A model generated the notes under the pieces. It searched no databases, had not been told where the DNA came from, and saw only the letters and a program-made list of their open reading frames with translations. Positions 1 to 8,155 of a DNA stretch of 64,000 nt are shown here, one piece after another. The stretch is taken from NCBI GenBank assembly GCA_036397755.1, contig DASWII010000044.1, forward strand, positions 1 to 64,000. The letters run 5' to 3'. The position numbers and the translations under genes were made by a program. Source of the DNA: CAMYLY01 sp036397755 (lineage in GTDB: Bacteria; Gemmatimonadota; Gemmatimonadetes; Gemmatimonadales; GWC2-71-9). How positions within the stretch are numbered: the first letter of the stretch is position 1; each line of letters opens with the position of its first letter.

Positions 1-1
1 C

Positions 2-106
2 TTGCGGAAGGTGCGTGGGGAGTTCAGCCTGACGGTGCTGGCGTACAACCTGAAGCGGGTGCTGAACCTCGTGAGCGTCCCGCGACTGTTGGAAGCCCTC
101 GCGTAG
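2..106 (+). CDS. Transposase C-terminal fragment (5' cut by window edge)
   Basis: The last 34 codons of a reading frame that enters from outside the window and stops at a TAG. The peptide contains FSLTVLAYNLKRVLN, which resembles the conserved C-terminal tail of DDE transposases of the IS1182/IS5 groups, followed by a short hydrophobic end. Only the tail is visible, so the IS family and whether the element is complete cannot be told. A hairpin with a T-tract follows about 65 bases downstream. Its position next to a half attC site suggests the IS invaded the cassette array. Confidence 0.6.
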   Translation: MRKVRGEFSLTVLAYNLKRVLNLVSVPRLLEALA

Positions 107-171
107 GCGGGGGTCTGCGCGTCATTTCTGCTCCATGAACCACCACCAAGACCCTGCTCTCGACCCGGAGC

Positions 172-191
172 GCCCCGCCGAGGGGCTTTTT
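172..191 (+). terminator. Intrinsic terminator after the transposase
   Basis: GCCCC, loop GCCGA, GGGGC, then five T residues. The stem is short but pure G-C. It is in the right place to end transposase transcription. The rest of 107-278 holds no convincing gene. Confidence 0.5.
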
Positions 192-278
192 CGCTCTCGA
201 GCACTCATATGACGCCGCCGCTCGCAAACTCACGATCATCCCTTACCCACCGCCAGTTTTCACACAGGCTCAACCGTT

Positions 279-285
279 GTTAGGC
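279..285 (-). other. attC R-box half site containing a gene stop codon
   Basis: The reverse strand reads GCCTAAC, a perfect RYYYAAC integron core box. The TAA stop of the adjacent HEPN-like gene lies inside it, as is usual for integron cassettes where attC begins at the gene's end. No partner GTTRRRY half with matching arms is seen at lower coordinates, so this attC is probably truncated, possibly by the neighbouring IS. Confidence 0.5.
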
Positions 286-966
286 GCCACTTGACGGTCG
301 AAAGAGGCGATTGTACGCCTCAAGACGGAGCACAGCATGGCGCGCTTCAAGGCTCGCCTCTTCCTTGCGCAGATACGCCAACGCGACAACGTAAATACCG
401 GACAGCCAGATCGCGGCCTTGGGATTGTTGCGTACGAACTCCAGTTCCGTCATGGTCACGTTGCCGAAGTCGATCGTCTCCCTGCCTGGGCCGAAGGCTA
501 GCCGAAACTTGTTCCACTGGTTCGCGTCGAACCCGCTGGTATATGCCTTGAGGTCCTTCCCTGCCTGACGGACATCGTGGACGAAGTCATTACGAATCTC
601 AGATAGTGACCTTATGAAGCGGCGATCCGCTTCCTCCAGACAGCCTAGAGCCTTCGCGAACGCGAGCTTGCCGGTTGTTGAATTGCTGAGTTCGAGCCTA
701 CTAAACGTGTCTAGTAACTCCGGCCTCATGCATGTGCCGGCGAGCAGGCGCGAGACGGTTGCTTCAACAAGGGCGTGTAGTTTGATGACAAAGGACCAGT
801 CGTCCTCGCGGAGCAAGCTCAGGTAGAAGCCGGGCGGAAGGCCACATTCCTTTTCGAAGTGTGCAACCGTGTCGAGCTCGTCAGGCATTGCGATAGGATG
901 GGTGGTAGTGCCGGCTAACGCTTTGGCGTTGGGCGGCGACATCGAGTGTCGACGACCTGTCATCAC
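280..966 (-). CDS. HEPN-like hypothetical protein, integron cassette gene
   Basis: 228 residues, no recognised close family. The segment SEIRNDFVHDV contains R-x4-H, the RX4-6H catalytic signature of HEPN domains (RNases and toxins). The helix-rich region before it (LHALVEATVSRLL) fits the HEPN four-helix fold, or the related MtlR/DUF4145-type proteins. The first 26 residues are doubtful: the DNA at 913-934 is a small palindrome with attC-like boxes, and Met27 (888) is an equally good start. No Shine-Dalgarno sequence is visible for either. The TAA stop sits inside an attC core box. Function (RNase, antitoxin partner or other) is inference only. Confidence 0.6.
   Translation of the reverse strand: MMTGRRHSMSPPNAKALAGTTTHPIAMPDELDTVAHFEKECGLPPGFYLSLLREDDWSFVIKLHALVEATVSRLLAGTCMRPELLDTFSRLELSNSTTGKLAFAKALGCLEEADRRFIRSLSEIRNDFVHDVRQAGKDLKAYTSGFDANQWNKFRLAFGPGRETIDFGNVTMTELEFVRNNPKAAIWLSGIYVVALAYLRKEEASLEARHAVLRLEAYNRLFRPSSGA
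913..934. repeat. Small attC-like palindrome
   Basis: AACGC, loop TTTG, GCGTT, flanked by GGCTAAC and GTTGGGC. The right box fits GTTRRRY; the left box departs from RYYYAAC at one position. It may be a collapsed attC marking the boundary between the two cassette genes on either side. Confidence 0.3.
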
Positions 967-975
967 TGGTATTCA

Positions 976-1509
976 TCACGGCAAGTGCGCGGAGAGTCCC
1001 GAGTTCGGTCCCGGCGGGAGGCCAAGAGCCGTGTCGACGCCGGGGCTGTTCCGCAGATCGTTCAGCAACGCTTCCGGCGCCATGGTCTGACCAATCATCT
1101 GCTCCGACGCCGATCGCGCATTCTGCACCGCCTTCGCGCGAAACACTATGAGGCCCGATAGGCCGTCTTCGATCGCACGGACACACAGAGCTCGGATGTA
1201 GAAACGGTTGAACTCACCTTCGGCCAACATCTCGTGCGCGTTGCTCCGCATGACTGGCGGTTTTGAGAAGCCACCTGACTTCAACCTCCGCGGTTTCTCG
1301 TGCGAGTTCAGGCGCCCTCGAATCGCGGCGGCCAACGTGTCATCGTTTCCGCGTTGCGCGGCCTCCCTGATGAGCTCCGGATAATCCTGCCTCCCACGAT
1401 CACTGAGGTTATCGCTCAGGTACAACTTCGACGCGGCGATGTCTCCGTCGATTTCCACGAGCATCAGCTTTCGCGTCCGGTCGTCCAGGTTCCTGTACTC
1501 AAGTCCCAT
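976..1509 (-). CDS. Conserved hypothetical protein, integron cassette gene
   Basis: 177 residues without signal peptide or membrane segment. The central stretch NAHEMLAEGEFNRFYIRALC looks conserved rather than random and is followed by a hydrophobic strand-like segment (GLSGLIVFRA). The N-terminus is charged. It starts about 70 bases after the end of the complete attC site (reading leftward) and stops 10 bases before the HEPN-like ORF, so the two may share one cassette or be adjacent cassettes. I do not recognise a function. Confidence 0.6.
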   Translation of the reverse strand: MGLEYRNLDDRTRKLMLVEIDGDIAASKLYLSDNLSDRGRQDYPELIREAAQRGNDDTLAAAIRGRLNSHEKPRRLKSGGFSKPPVMRSNAHEMLAEGEFNRFYIRALCVRAIEDGLSGLIVFRAKAVQNARSASEQMIGQTMAPEALLNDLRNSPGVDTALGLPPGPNSGLSAHLP

Positions 1510-1581
1510 GGGTCATGCTCCTCTCGTCGTGTCGATGTTTTGAGCGTACCTTCGGACGGCATGCGATGACAGGCTTCGTCC

Positions 1582-1720
1582 GTCTAACGCTCCGCGGCTC
1601 AGCTGCGGGCGACTCGCCGGCGGTACACAAACCTACGTTCCTTATCGGCCGTGACAGAGGTAGCCATCGCACAGGTACTGCCCCCGCGAGCGCCCGGCAG
1701 CTGCAGCCGCTTTGTTAGGC
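1582..1720 (-). other. Integron attC recombination site
   Basis: The reverse strand reads GCCTAAC (1720-1714) through to GTTAGAC (1588-1582), exact RYYYAAC and GTTRRRY core boxes 139 bases apart. The two ends fold on each other: GCGGCTGCAGCTGCCGGGCG near one end matches, with a few bulges, the complement of GCGGCTCAGCTGCGGGCG near the other. The middle is not conserved. Size, boxes and imperfect palindrome are those of a classical attC. A 57-codon gene ends 11 bases before it, the standard cassette arrangement. Confidence 0.8.
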
Positions 1721-1731
1721 GCCCGCGGATG

Positions 1732-1905
1732 CTAGGGTTCGCTCATCCTCCGCATTCGGAGGAATCCAAGGACTACGAGGATTATCCCGGCGAACGTCAA
1801 CACTGCGTTCCATGGGCCGTTCTTGAGGGACGGGAGATCTGCAACGATGAAGGCGGCGATCGCGGGCACGAGAAACGCCAGTCCTACCCTGTCGCGTCGC
1901 GTCAT
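1732..1905 (-). CDS. Small two-helix membrane protein, integron cassette gene
   Basis: 57 residues: a basic start (MTRRDRVG), a hydrophobic helix (AFLVPAIAAFIVA), a short polar loop with NGPWN, a second helix (VLTFAGIILVVLGFL) and a basic tail. Small two-helix membrane proteins are common in cassette arrays. The stop lies 11 bases before the attC R box, which supports it as the cassette's gene. No family is recognised. Confidence 0.6.
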   Translation of the reverse strand: MTRRDRVGLAFLVPAIAAFIVADLPSLKNGPWNAVLTFAGIILVVLGFLRMRRMSEP

Positions 1906-2188
1906 GGGGCCTCCGCTCTAGAGTCGTGCCACGCGGTGCGCTAACGTGATTGTCAGCTGCGTTCCGTCTCGATGGATCAGTCTACCGCTGGGCACGCAAC
2001 CCGTGCAATCCGCCACCGCCTACTCTGGATCGCCCGTCAGCCGCACCCAGAACAGATAGCCCTGCGCCGCACGCCGCGATACCTGGCGGAGACACACGCC
2101 GCGCGTATCTCCGCACGTAGCTGCGCTCGGGACCCGCGCACCGGACATACCGGATAGTGCTGCAACGCGCCCGAACCGGCTCAACCCG

Positions 2189-2794
2189 CTATAACACCGC
2201 CGAAACCGTCGCGCTCGGCGACCCGGTGCCGGCTCGGTTCATGGCCCGCACCCGAAACTCCAACTCCTCCCCGCGCGGCTGGTCCCGCAATAACTCGATG
2301 CGGTCGATCGACGTGGCGACATTCTCCCACTTGCCACCATGCGTGCGGCGCTGGATCTGGTACACCGCCACCTCGCCGCCATCGCCGGGCGCGTCCCACG
2401 TGAGCAGCACCCACGTGTCGCCCTCATCGCGGATCGCGATGGCGCGCACTTCCCCCGGCGGCTCGAGAGCGGTACGGGGCCGCCGTGCCCCCCAGCCGAG
2501 CCGCACCAGCTGCGCCGGATGTCGCCGCGCCATGACCTCGGCGTAGCGGAGATCCGCCCGCATGCTGTCCTTCAGCGTCTTGAGCGCCCGGTCCTTGTCG
2601 ACCCGCCGAATCCTGGCCTCCGCACGGGACGCCGCGAGCGCCGCGCTCTTCCGGTGAAAATCATCCAGATGCGCCTGCAACTCGTCCGGCGGCACCGGAG
2701 GGGACGGAAAGTCGCCGGCGGCGCTGGCCAGGCCGCTGACGATCTGCCGGGCCAGCTGCGCAACCTTGGCTTCCGACTTGGGGAATTGAGCCAA
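2189..2794 (-). CDS. Fibronectin type III domain protein
   Basis: 201 residues. The N-terminal half is helical and charged, with no signal peptide. The C-terminal part from about residue 112 is a fibronectin type III domain: PPGEVRAIAI, WVLLTWDAPGDGG, VYQIQRR and the typical last strand ELEFRVRAMNRAGTGSPS. It begins with TTG, preceded at good spacing by GAGGAGG. FN3 domains bind proteins or carbohydrates; the cytosolic-looking N-terminus leaves the role open. The roughly 280 bases downstream (1906-2188) hold nothing I can support. Confidence 0.7.
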   Translation of the reverse strand: MAQFPKSEAKVAQLARQIVSGLASAAGDFPSPPVPPDELQAHLDDFHRKSAALAASRAEARIRRVDKDRALKTLKDSMRADLRYAEVMARRHPAQLVRLGWGARRPRTALEPPGEVRAIAIRDEGDTWVLLTWDAPGDGGEVAVYQIQRRTHGGKWENVATSIDRIELLRDQPRGEELEFRVRAMNRAGTGSPSATVSAVL

Positions 2795-2868
2795 CGTGTC
2801 CTCCTCGGCCTAAGTCGTTCTCCACCAATACGATGGAAACAGACGACGACCGTATGCAAAGTGTAAAC

Positions 2869-3141
2869 GCGCTGAAGTGAGCCTACTTTGCGGCGAAGTC
2901 AATCTATGTCAGGTGATCCTGAAGATGGAATCGGTACGAAGTCAACTGACTTTGAGACCGCATCACGTTCCGGCACGCTGTCCATGAGTGGATGCAGTGC
3001 GTGTAAACTGACTTCAGGTCCAAGTCGATTTCAGGCAAGCAGGCCTTGAATGGAAGCATGTCAAAGTAAGCTGACTCAGTGCAAGAATTGCGTAATATAT
3101 GGCTCAAATAAAGTGGATTCAAGCAGAGGTCAGCTTACTGT
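2869..3141. repeat. Array of degenerate AAGTnnnCTGACTT-type repeats
   Basis: A gene-free, relatively AT-rich stretch with repeated variants of one motif: AAGTCAACTGACTT (2939-2952, an almost perfect palindrome), GTAAACTGACTTCAG (3003-3017) and AGTAAGCTGACTCAG (3065-3079), plus the inverse GTCAGCTTACT (3129-3139), which pairs perfectly with 3065-3075. Weaker copies lie near 2875-2912. It could be a cluster of regulator-binding sites or a decayed mobile-element end. Confidence 0.5.
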
Positions 3142-3351
3142 ACATCGAAGGCGATTATGATGCGGGCTGCGACTGTGTGCCTACGCCCGATTGCCTCGTT
3201 CCCAACTGCCGTTTTCGGCACCCGGCCTGCCGTTTGTCCACTTTCGGTGGCGTCCTGCATCAGCGAGGACGCCGCGTGCTTTTGTAAGTGGTTGCGAGTG
3301 AACCATGTACGTTGGCGAGGTTCCTGGCACGAAACTTCCTATTCCTCAGGG

Positions 3352-3462
3352 ACGAAACGGCGGCGCGCTGAGCACACTTGCCGCCCGGCAAGTTTTCTGA
3401 CTCGTCTTGAGGGGGACGAGCGGGACCCAGCAACAGCCCGGCTCAGCGCGCCGTCGTTTCGT
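3352..3462 (+). ncRNA. Candidate structured RNA with a four-way junction
   Basis: Positions 3352-3373 pair with 3441-3462 over 22 bp, with one G-U wobble when read as + strand RNA (it would be an A-C mismatch in the opposite transcript). Inside lie three hairpins: CTTGCC/GGCAAG (3377-3392), CTCGTC/GACGAG (3401-3420) and CGGG/CCCG (3421-3440), the last abutting the closing stem. No ORF fits. It ends 89 bases before the NfeD gene. It matches no riboswitch or housekeeping RNA I know; a MITE with 22-bp inverted ends is the main alternative. Confidence 0.5.
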
Positions 3463-3551
3463 ATTTCCCAGCCTCTGGTAGTCATCCTGCTTTCGCCCGC
3501 CGTACCGCCGTACTTAGCTTCCAACATGTTCCTCCACTGGGGGATGGTCTC

Positions 3552-4880
3552 ATGAGGCGTCCACGAGCGGTGTTCGCGCTATTGTGCGCGGCGGGGTTGG
3601 CGCTGGGCATGCCGACGATCTCGGCGCAGCAAGTGGTTGTGGTGCGGGTGCCGGTGCATGGCGTGATCGAGCTGGGCATCGCGCCGTTCGTCGCCCGAGG
3701 CATCGCAGAAGCGGCCGCGATGGGTGCCGCGGCGGTGGTGCTGGACATCGAGACGCCGGGTGGACGGGTCGATGCGGCGCAGAGGATGGTCCGTGCCATC
3801 GCCGAGAGCGACGTCCCGGTCTACGCGCTGGTCAATACCCATGCGTGGAGCGCGGGCGCGATGATCGCCCTGGCGGCGGACTCCATCTTCATGACGCCGG
3901 GGTCGTCGATCGGAGCCGCCACGCCGGTGAGCGGTGCGGGCGAGAAGGCGCCCGAGAAGATCGTGAGCGCCATGCGAGGCGAGTTCCGCGCGCTCGCGGA
4001 GCGTCGCGGTCTCGACCCGCGGCTGGCGGAGTCGATGGTGGACGAAGAGATCGCGATCGACGGGGTCGTCGAGGCAGGGAAGCTCCTCACCCTGACGTCG
4101 CGGGAGGCGGTGAACCTCACCGTCGCGTCCGGCGAGGTGGAGGGGTTCGCCGGACTGCTCGAACGACTGAACCTGTCCGGCGCGGAGACGGTGGACGTGC
4201 GGCTCAACTGGGCCGAGCAGGTGGTGCGGTTCCTGTCCCACCCGATGGTCTCGCCGCTACTGTTGTCCATCGGTATGTTGGGGTTGATTATCGAGATCAA
4301 GACACCGGCGTTCGGGCTTGCGGGGGCCACGGGGGTGCTCGCGCTCGGCGCGTTCTTCGGAAGTCATCTGATCATCGGATTGGCGGGATGGGAGGAAGTC
4401 ATCTTGCTCGCCGTCGGGCTGATCGCGTTGCTGCTCGAGATCTTCGTCGTGCCGGGGTTCGGCGTCGCCGGGGCGATCGCGATCCTGTGCATCAGCGCGG
4501 CGACGTTCCTCGCCTTGCTCGGGAGCCTGGCGACGTGGGCGGATATCGCTCGGGCCGGGGGGATCTTCGCCGCGGCCGCCATGATCATCACGGCCACGAT
4601 CTACTGGTTCGTGCGGTATCTCCCAACGAGACACCGACTCGGCGGAGTGTTCCTCCAGGCGTCCACCGCGCGGAACGCGGGATACATCTCAGGCGACACG
4701 CGCGAGGACCTGGTCGGTCACGAGGGTGTCGCGATCACCGATCTGCGGCCCGCCGGCACGGTCAAGATTGGGGAGGAACGCCTGGACGTGGTTTCCGACG
4801 TTGGGTTCGTGGCCAAAGGCACCAAAGTGAAAGTGATTCGGGCGGAGAGTTATCGACACGTGGTGGAGCCGATTGAATAG
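3552..4880 (+). CDS. NfeD-family membrane serine protease (ClpP class)
   Basis: 442 residues, the long NfeD type. Residues 1-26 form a signal peptide. A ClpP-like domain follows with STPGG-like IETPGGRVD and a serine nucleophile in AWSAGAM (Ser100); Lys136 is the likely partner lysine. Four or five membrane helices span about 235-360. A soluble OB-fold (NfeD domain) closes the protein. Long NfeD proteases cleave the C-terminus of SPFH partners, and the next gene encodes such a protein, so the two form a membrane-microdomain module. Start at ATG 3552 behind a G-rich ribosome site. Confidence 0.9.
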   Translation: MRRPRAVFALLCAAGLALGMPTISAQQVVVVRVPVHGVIELGIAPFVARGIAEAAAMGAAAVVLDIETPGGRVDAAQRMVRAIAESDVPVYALVNTHAWSAGAMIALAADSIFMTPGSSIGAATPVSGAGEKAPEKIVSAMRGEFRALAERRGLDPRLAESMVDEEIAIDGVVEAGKLLTLTSREAVNLTVASGEVEGFAGLLERLNLSGAETVDVRLNWAEQVVRFLSHPMVSPLLLSIGMLGLIIEIKTPAFGLAGATGVLALGAFFGSHLIIGLAGWEEVILLAVGLIALLLEIFVVPGFGVAGAIAILCISAATFLALLGSLATWADIARAGGIFAAAAMIITATIYWFVRYLPTRHRLGGVFLQASTARNAGYISGDTREDLVGHEGVAITDLRPAGTVKIGEERLDVVSDVGFVAKGTKVKVIRAESYRHVVEPIE

Positions 4881-4919
4881 GCGCCGACCACGCGGGCACT
4901 TGGATACGGGGGCAGACTG

Positions 4920-5921
4920 ATGGACTTTCTCACGCAACTCAGCGCCGGCGCGGCGATCATCATTGTGCTGTTCGTGATCGTGGCGGGCACCTTCCTTTTC
5001 TCGTTCGTTCCGGTACGCCTGTGGATCGAGGCGTGGTTCTCGGGGGTGCGCGTCAGCTTTGGAACGCTGATCGGCATGCGTCTTCGCAAGGTGAGCCCGC
5101 CGGCCGTCGTGCGTCCGATGATCGCGGCCACCAAGGCGGGGATTCAGCTCAGCGCCAACGACCTGGAAGCGCACTATCTGGCGGGCGGGAACGTGGACCG
5201 CGTGGTGCGCGCGCTGATCTCGGCCGACAAGGCGGGAATCGATCTCCCGTTCCAGCAGGCCGCGGCGATCGATCTTGCCGGACGTGACGTGCACGAGGCG
5301 GTCCAGGTCTCGGTGAATCCCAAGGTCATCCAGACGCCCAAGGTGGCGGCGATGGCCAAGGACGGCATTCAGCTGATCGCCCTGGCGCGTGTGACGGTCC
5401 GGGCCAACATCAATCGGCTGGTGGGCGGCGCGGGAGAAGAGACGATCCTTGCGCGGGTGGGGGAAGGCATCGTCTCCACCATCGGCTCGGCGGAGTCGCA
5501 CAAGGCGGTGCTCGAGAATCCCGACAAGATCTCCAAGACGGTGCTGGCCAAGGGACTGGACAGCGGCACGGCATTCGAGATTCTCTCCATCGACATCGCG
5601 GACGTCGACGTCGGGAAGAACATCGGGGCGGAGCTCCAGACCGACCAGGCGGAAGCGGACAAGCGTATCGCGCAGGCGAAGGCGGAGGAACGCCGGGCGA
5701 TGGCCGTGGCGCTGGAACAGGAGATGACGGCGCGGGTGCAGGAGATGCGCGCGCGCGTGGTGGAGGCCGAGGCGCAGGTACCGCTCGCGCTGGCCGAAGC
5801 GTTTCGGTCGGGCAACCTGGGGGTGATGGACTTCGTGCGCTACAAGAACATCGAGAGCGATACCCAAATGCGGAAGTCCATTGCTGGAGGCGAGAGTCCC
5901 ACGCCCGGAGTGGTCAGCTAG
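4920..5921 (+). CDS. floA: Flotillin-like protein FloA (SPFH domain)
   Basis: 333 residues. One N-terminal membrane hairpin (AAIIIVLFVIVAGTFLF), then an SPFH domain with typical FloA segments (IDLPFQQAAAIDLAGRDV, ARVTVRANINRLVGGAGEET). A charged coiled-coil with Ala/Glu repeats follows, and a short tail. FloA scaffolds lipid-raft-like membrane microdomains at the inner face of the cytoplasmic membrane. It lies 39 bases after the NfeD protease gene, its usual partner, and 3 bases before the next gene, implying one operon. Confidence 0.92.
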   Translation: MDFLTQLSAGAAIIIVLFVIVAGTFLFSFVPVRLWIEAWFSGVRVSFGTLIGMRLRKVSPPAVVRPMIAATKAGIQLSANDLEAHYLAGGNVDRVVRALISADKAGIDLPFQQAAAIDLAGRDVHEAVQVSVNPKVIQTPKVAAMAKDGIQLIALARVTVRANINRLVGGAGEETILARVGEGIVSTIGSAESHKAVLENPDKISKTVLAKGLDSGTAFEILSIDIADVDVGKNIGAELQTDQAEADKRIAQAKAEERRAMAVALEQEMTARVQEMRARVVEAEAQVPLALAEAFRSGNLGVMDFVRYKNIESDTQMRKSIAGGESPTPGVVS

Positions 5922-5924
5922 CCG

Positions 5925-6527
5925 ATGTCCGGCGACCTGATCGAGGTCGTGATCCTCGCTGGGATCTTCCTGCTCAGCGCGTTGCTGGGTGGGAAAAAGA
6001 AGAAGCGCGGCGCCCCCACAGCGCCGGCCGCGCGGGCGCCGCAGGTGCGGCGGGGTCCGGCGGGCGGAGCAGCGGGCGGGGTCGCCGCGCGCCCCGCACA
6101 GCGACCGCAAGTTCGCGCTCCACATCAAGCGAGTGTGACGCCGGGCCCCTCGATGGGTTCGGCCCCGGCGCGCCGTACGGAGCGACCGCGGTCGCCCGAA
6201 TCGATGGTTCGGGACCTTGTGGAGTTGCTCGCGGAGCAGCAGCACGCGCGCACGGCCCCCAGCGCTCCCCAGCGGCCGGAGCCCCCGATCCGCCGTGAGG
6301 CCGCGCCGGAGATCGAGGCCGCGCAGGTAGAGGCGATCTCGCTGGAGACGCTGGAGCCGGCCGGCGGTGCGAGCCACGAGCGGTTTCACGAGCGGTACAT
6401 CCGGGCGCTTCCCGAAGTGCGCCGACGCGCGCGCCACCCGCTCGTCCTGGCGGTTGATGATCGCACGGCGGTGCGCAAGGCCATCGTGTGGGCGGAGATT
6501 CTCGGGCCGCCGAAAGGGTGGTCGTAG
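5925..6527 (+). CDS. Membrane-anchored low-complexity hypothetical protein
   Basis: 200 residues. One membrane helix at the N-terminus (LIEVVILAGIFLLSALLG) is followed by a lysine patch (GKKKKRG) and a long Ala/Pro/Arg-rich linker. A short ordered C-terminal segment (LPEVRRRARHPLVLAVDD, RKAIVWAEILGPPKGW) looks like the conserved part. The linker would be cytosolic. The gene starts 3 bases after floA, so it is probably a small accessory of the FloA/NfeD module. No known family is recognised. Confidence 0.75.
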   Translation: MSGDLIEVVILAGIFLLSALLGGKKKKRGAPTAPAARAPQVRRGPAGGAAGGVAARPAQRPQVRAPHQASVTPGPSMGSAPARRTERPRSPESMVRDLVELLAEQQHARTAPSAPQRPEPPIRREAAPEIEAAQVEAISLETLEPAGGASHERFHERYIRALPEVRRRARHPLVLAVDDRTAVRKAIVWAEILGPPKGWS

Positions 6528-6564
6528 CGCCGGTTCGACGCTGGAACCCGATTATCTTGTCCCC

Positions 6565-7797
6565 ATGAACATCCCGTATCTGAACGACGAGCACCTCCAG
6601 GTGCGCGACATCGTGCGCGAGTTCGCGGAGCAGGAAATCCGTCCCATCGCGCGAGCCATCGACTGTGAGGCCCGCTTTCCCTGGGAGACGGTGAAGCAGA
6701 TGGCCGAGTTGGGGTTCCTGGGTGCGCCGTGGAGTCCGCAGTACCAGGGTGCCGGGATGGACTACCTCTCGTATATCCTCGTGGTGGAGGAGCTCGCGCG
6801 CGTGGACGCCTCGCACTCGATCACCGTCTCCGCGCACACGACGCTCGGCACGTCGCCCATCATGGACTTCGGGACGGAGGAGCAGAAGCGTCGGTTCGTT
6901 CCGCTCCTTGCGAGCGGGAAGGTGTTGGGCGGGTTCGGGTTGACGGAGCCCGGAGCGGGATCGGATGCGGGCGGCACCCAAACGGTGGCGGAAGATCGCG
7001 GCGATCACTTCGTCATCAACGGTTCGAAGATCTTCATCACGCACGCGGGCGTGGGGGAGATCTTCGTGATCACGGCGCGCACCGAGCATGTGCCCGGCAA
7101 GCGCAACGCCGGCATCACTTCGTTCATCGTGACCAAGGACACGACCGACCTCGAGCGGTGTGCGCAGGTGGGGATCGGCCACGACGCGGATCTCCCCAAG
7201 ACGCCGGGCGTGCGCGCGGGCAAGAAAGAGGACAAGCTCGGTTGGCGGGCGTCCGACACGCGCGAGCTGTACCTCGAGGACGCGGTGGTTCCCAAGGAGA
7301 ACCTGCTTGGGGAGTTGGGACGTGGATTCTCGAACTTCCTGCACACGCTCGACTCCGGGCGCATCGGCGTCGGGGCCCTCTCCCTGGGCATCGCGGAAGG
7401 CGCGCTGGAGGAGTGTCTCAGGTACACCGGTGAGCGCCAGCAGTTTGGACGCGCCATCGCCTCGTTTCAGGGCGTGCACTTCGCCCTGGCCGACATGGCG
7501 ACCGAGATCGAGGCGGCGCGGCACCTGGTCTATCATGCGGCCTGGCTCAAACAGCACGGTCAGCCGCATAAGAAAGAAGCCGCGATGGCCAAGTTGTTCG
7601 CGTCGGAGCTTGCCATGCGGACGACCACGAAGGCCGTGCAGCTGCACGGCGGCTACGGGTACACCACCGACTACGCCGTCGAGCGCATGATGCGCGATGC
7701 CAAGGTCTGCGAGATCGGCGAAGGCACGAGCGAAATCCAGCGGATCGTCATCGCGCGGGAGCTGCTCGGAGAACTCGTATCCGTCACGGGCGACTGA
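6565..7797 (+). CDS. Acyl-CoA dehydrogenase
   Basis: 410 residues, full length for the short/medium-chain acyl-CoA dehydrogenase family (FAD-dependent alpha,beta-desaturation of acyl-CoA, electrons passed to ETF). Visible signatures are FGLTEPGAGSDAGG, the C-terminal GGYGYTTDYAVERMMRD, and GEGTSEIQR, which carries the catalytic glutamate. The ATG at 6565 is chosen because homology starts there; an in-frame extension upstream is translated intergenic DNA. TATCTT lies only five bases before the ATG, suggesting a leaderless or near-leaderless transcript. The substrate chain length cannot be read from sequence. Confidence 0.92.
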   Translation: MNIPYLNDEHLQVRDIVREFAEQEIRPIARAIDCEARFPWETVKQMAELGFLGAPWSPQYQGAGMDYLSYILVVEELARVDASHSITVSAHTTLGTSPIMDFGTEEQKRRFVPLLASGKVLGGFGLTEPGAGSDAGGTQTVAEDRGDHFVINGSKIFITHAGVGEIFVITARTEHVPGKRNAGITSFIVTKDTTDLERCAQVGIGHDADLPKTPGVRAGKKEDKLGWRASDTRELYLEDAVVPKENLLGELGRGFSNFLHTLDSGRIGVGALSLGIAEGALEECLRYTGERQQFGRAIASFQGVHFALADMATEIEAARHLVYHAAWLKQHGQPHKKEAAMAKLFASELAMRTTTKAVQLHGGYGYTTDYAVERMMRDAKVCEIGEGTSEIQRIVIARELLGELVSVTGD

Positions 7798-7830
7798 GCT
7801 GGGCACGGGAGGCCCGTCGGAGCCCAGCGA
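7798..7830 (+). terminator. Nested hairpin after the acyl-CoA dehydrogenase
   Basis: GCTGGGC pairs with GCCCAGC, and inside it ACGGG pairs with CCCGT. There is no T-tract, so termination is uncertain. The rest of 7831-8155 has no convincing gene. A CTATCCTTA box near 7904 may be the -10 of a long RNase G leader. Confidence 0.35.
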
Positions 7831-8155
7831 TCCCGCGGGAATCCTCGAGACGGCGGTGGCCCTCGCCGTCGCCGATTGCCCTAAGTGCCTTGTTCTTCTA
7901 TCCTTAGCGGCATGTCGCGATGGTTCATGGCCCACGGAGGCCAGCGGGTGACACCATACTTGGGTGGCGGCGGTTCCCTTTGGGGGGCAGGTCGCGCACG
8001 CACGCGGGTGCCCCGTCGCGACTCACTCAGACCAGCGTACCCGGGTGCTCCCGCCAGGAGCGTTGAGGACCCGGGTCGAAGCATGAGATCCGCCTGGACG
8101 TTTGGCGCCGCGCGCGACGCGACGCCGGGGTGCCGGCGGGTCGAGGACGGCACAA

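Noticed and set aside
1930..1975. Possible further attC near GCTAACGTGATTGTCAGCTG
   Set aside because: Only one half resembles an attC; the box departs from consensus and no matching partner is found downstream.
3157..3555. 132-codon forward ORF over the folded element
   Set aside because: It crosses the 22-bp inverted repeats and shows no protein-like conservation.
4689..6437. 582-codon reverse ORF opposite the NfeD/FloA genes
   Set aside because: Shadow of GC-rich coding sequence; His/Arg-rich with no domains, while the forward strand has clear families.
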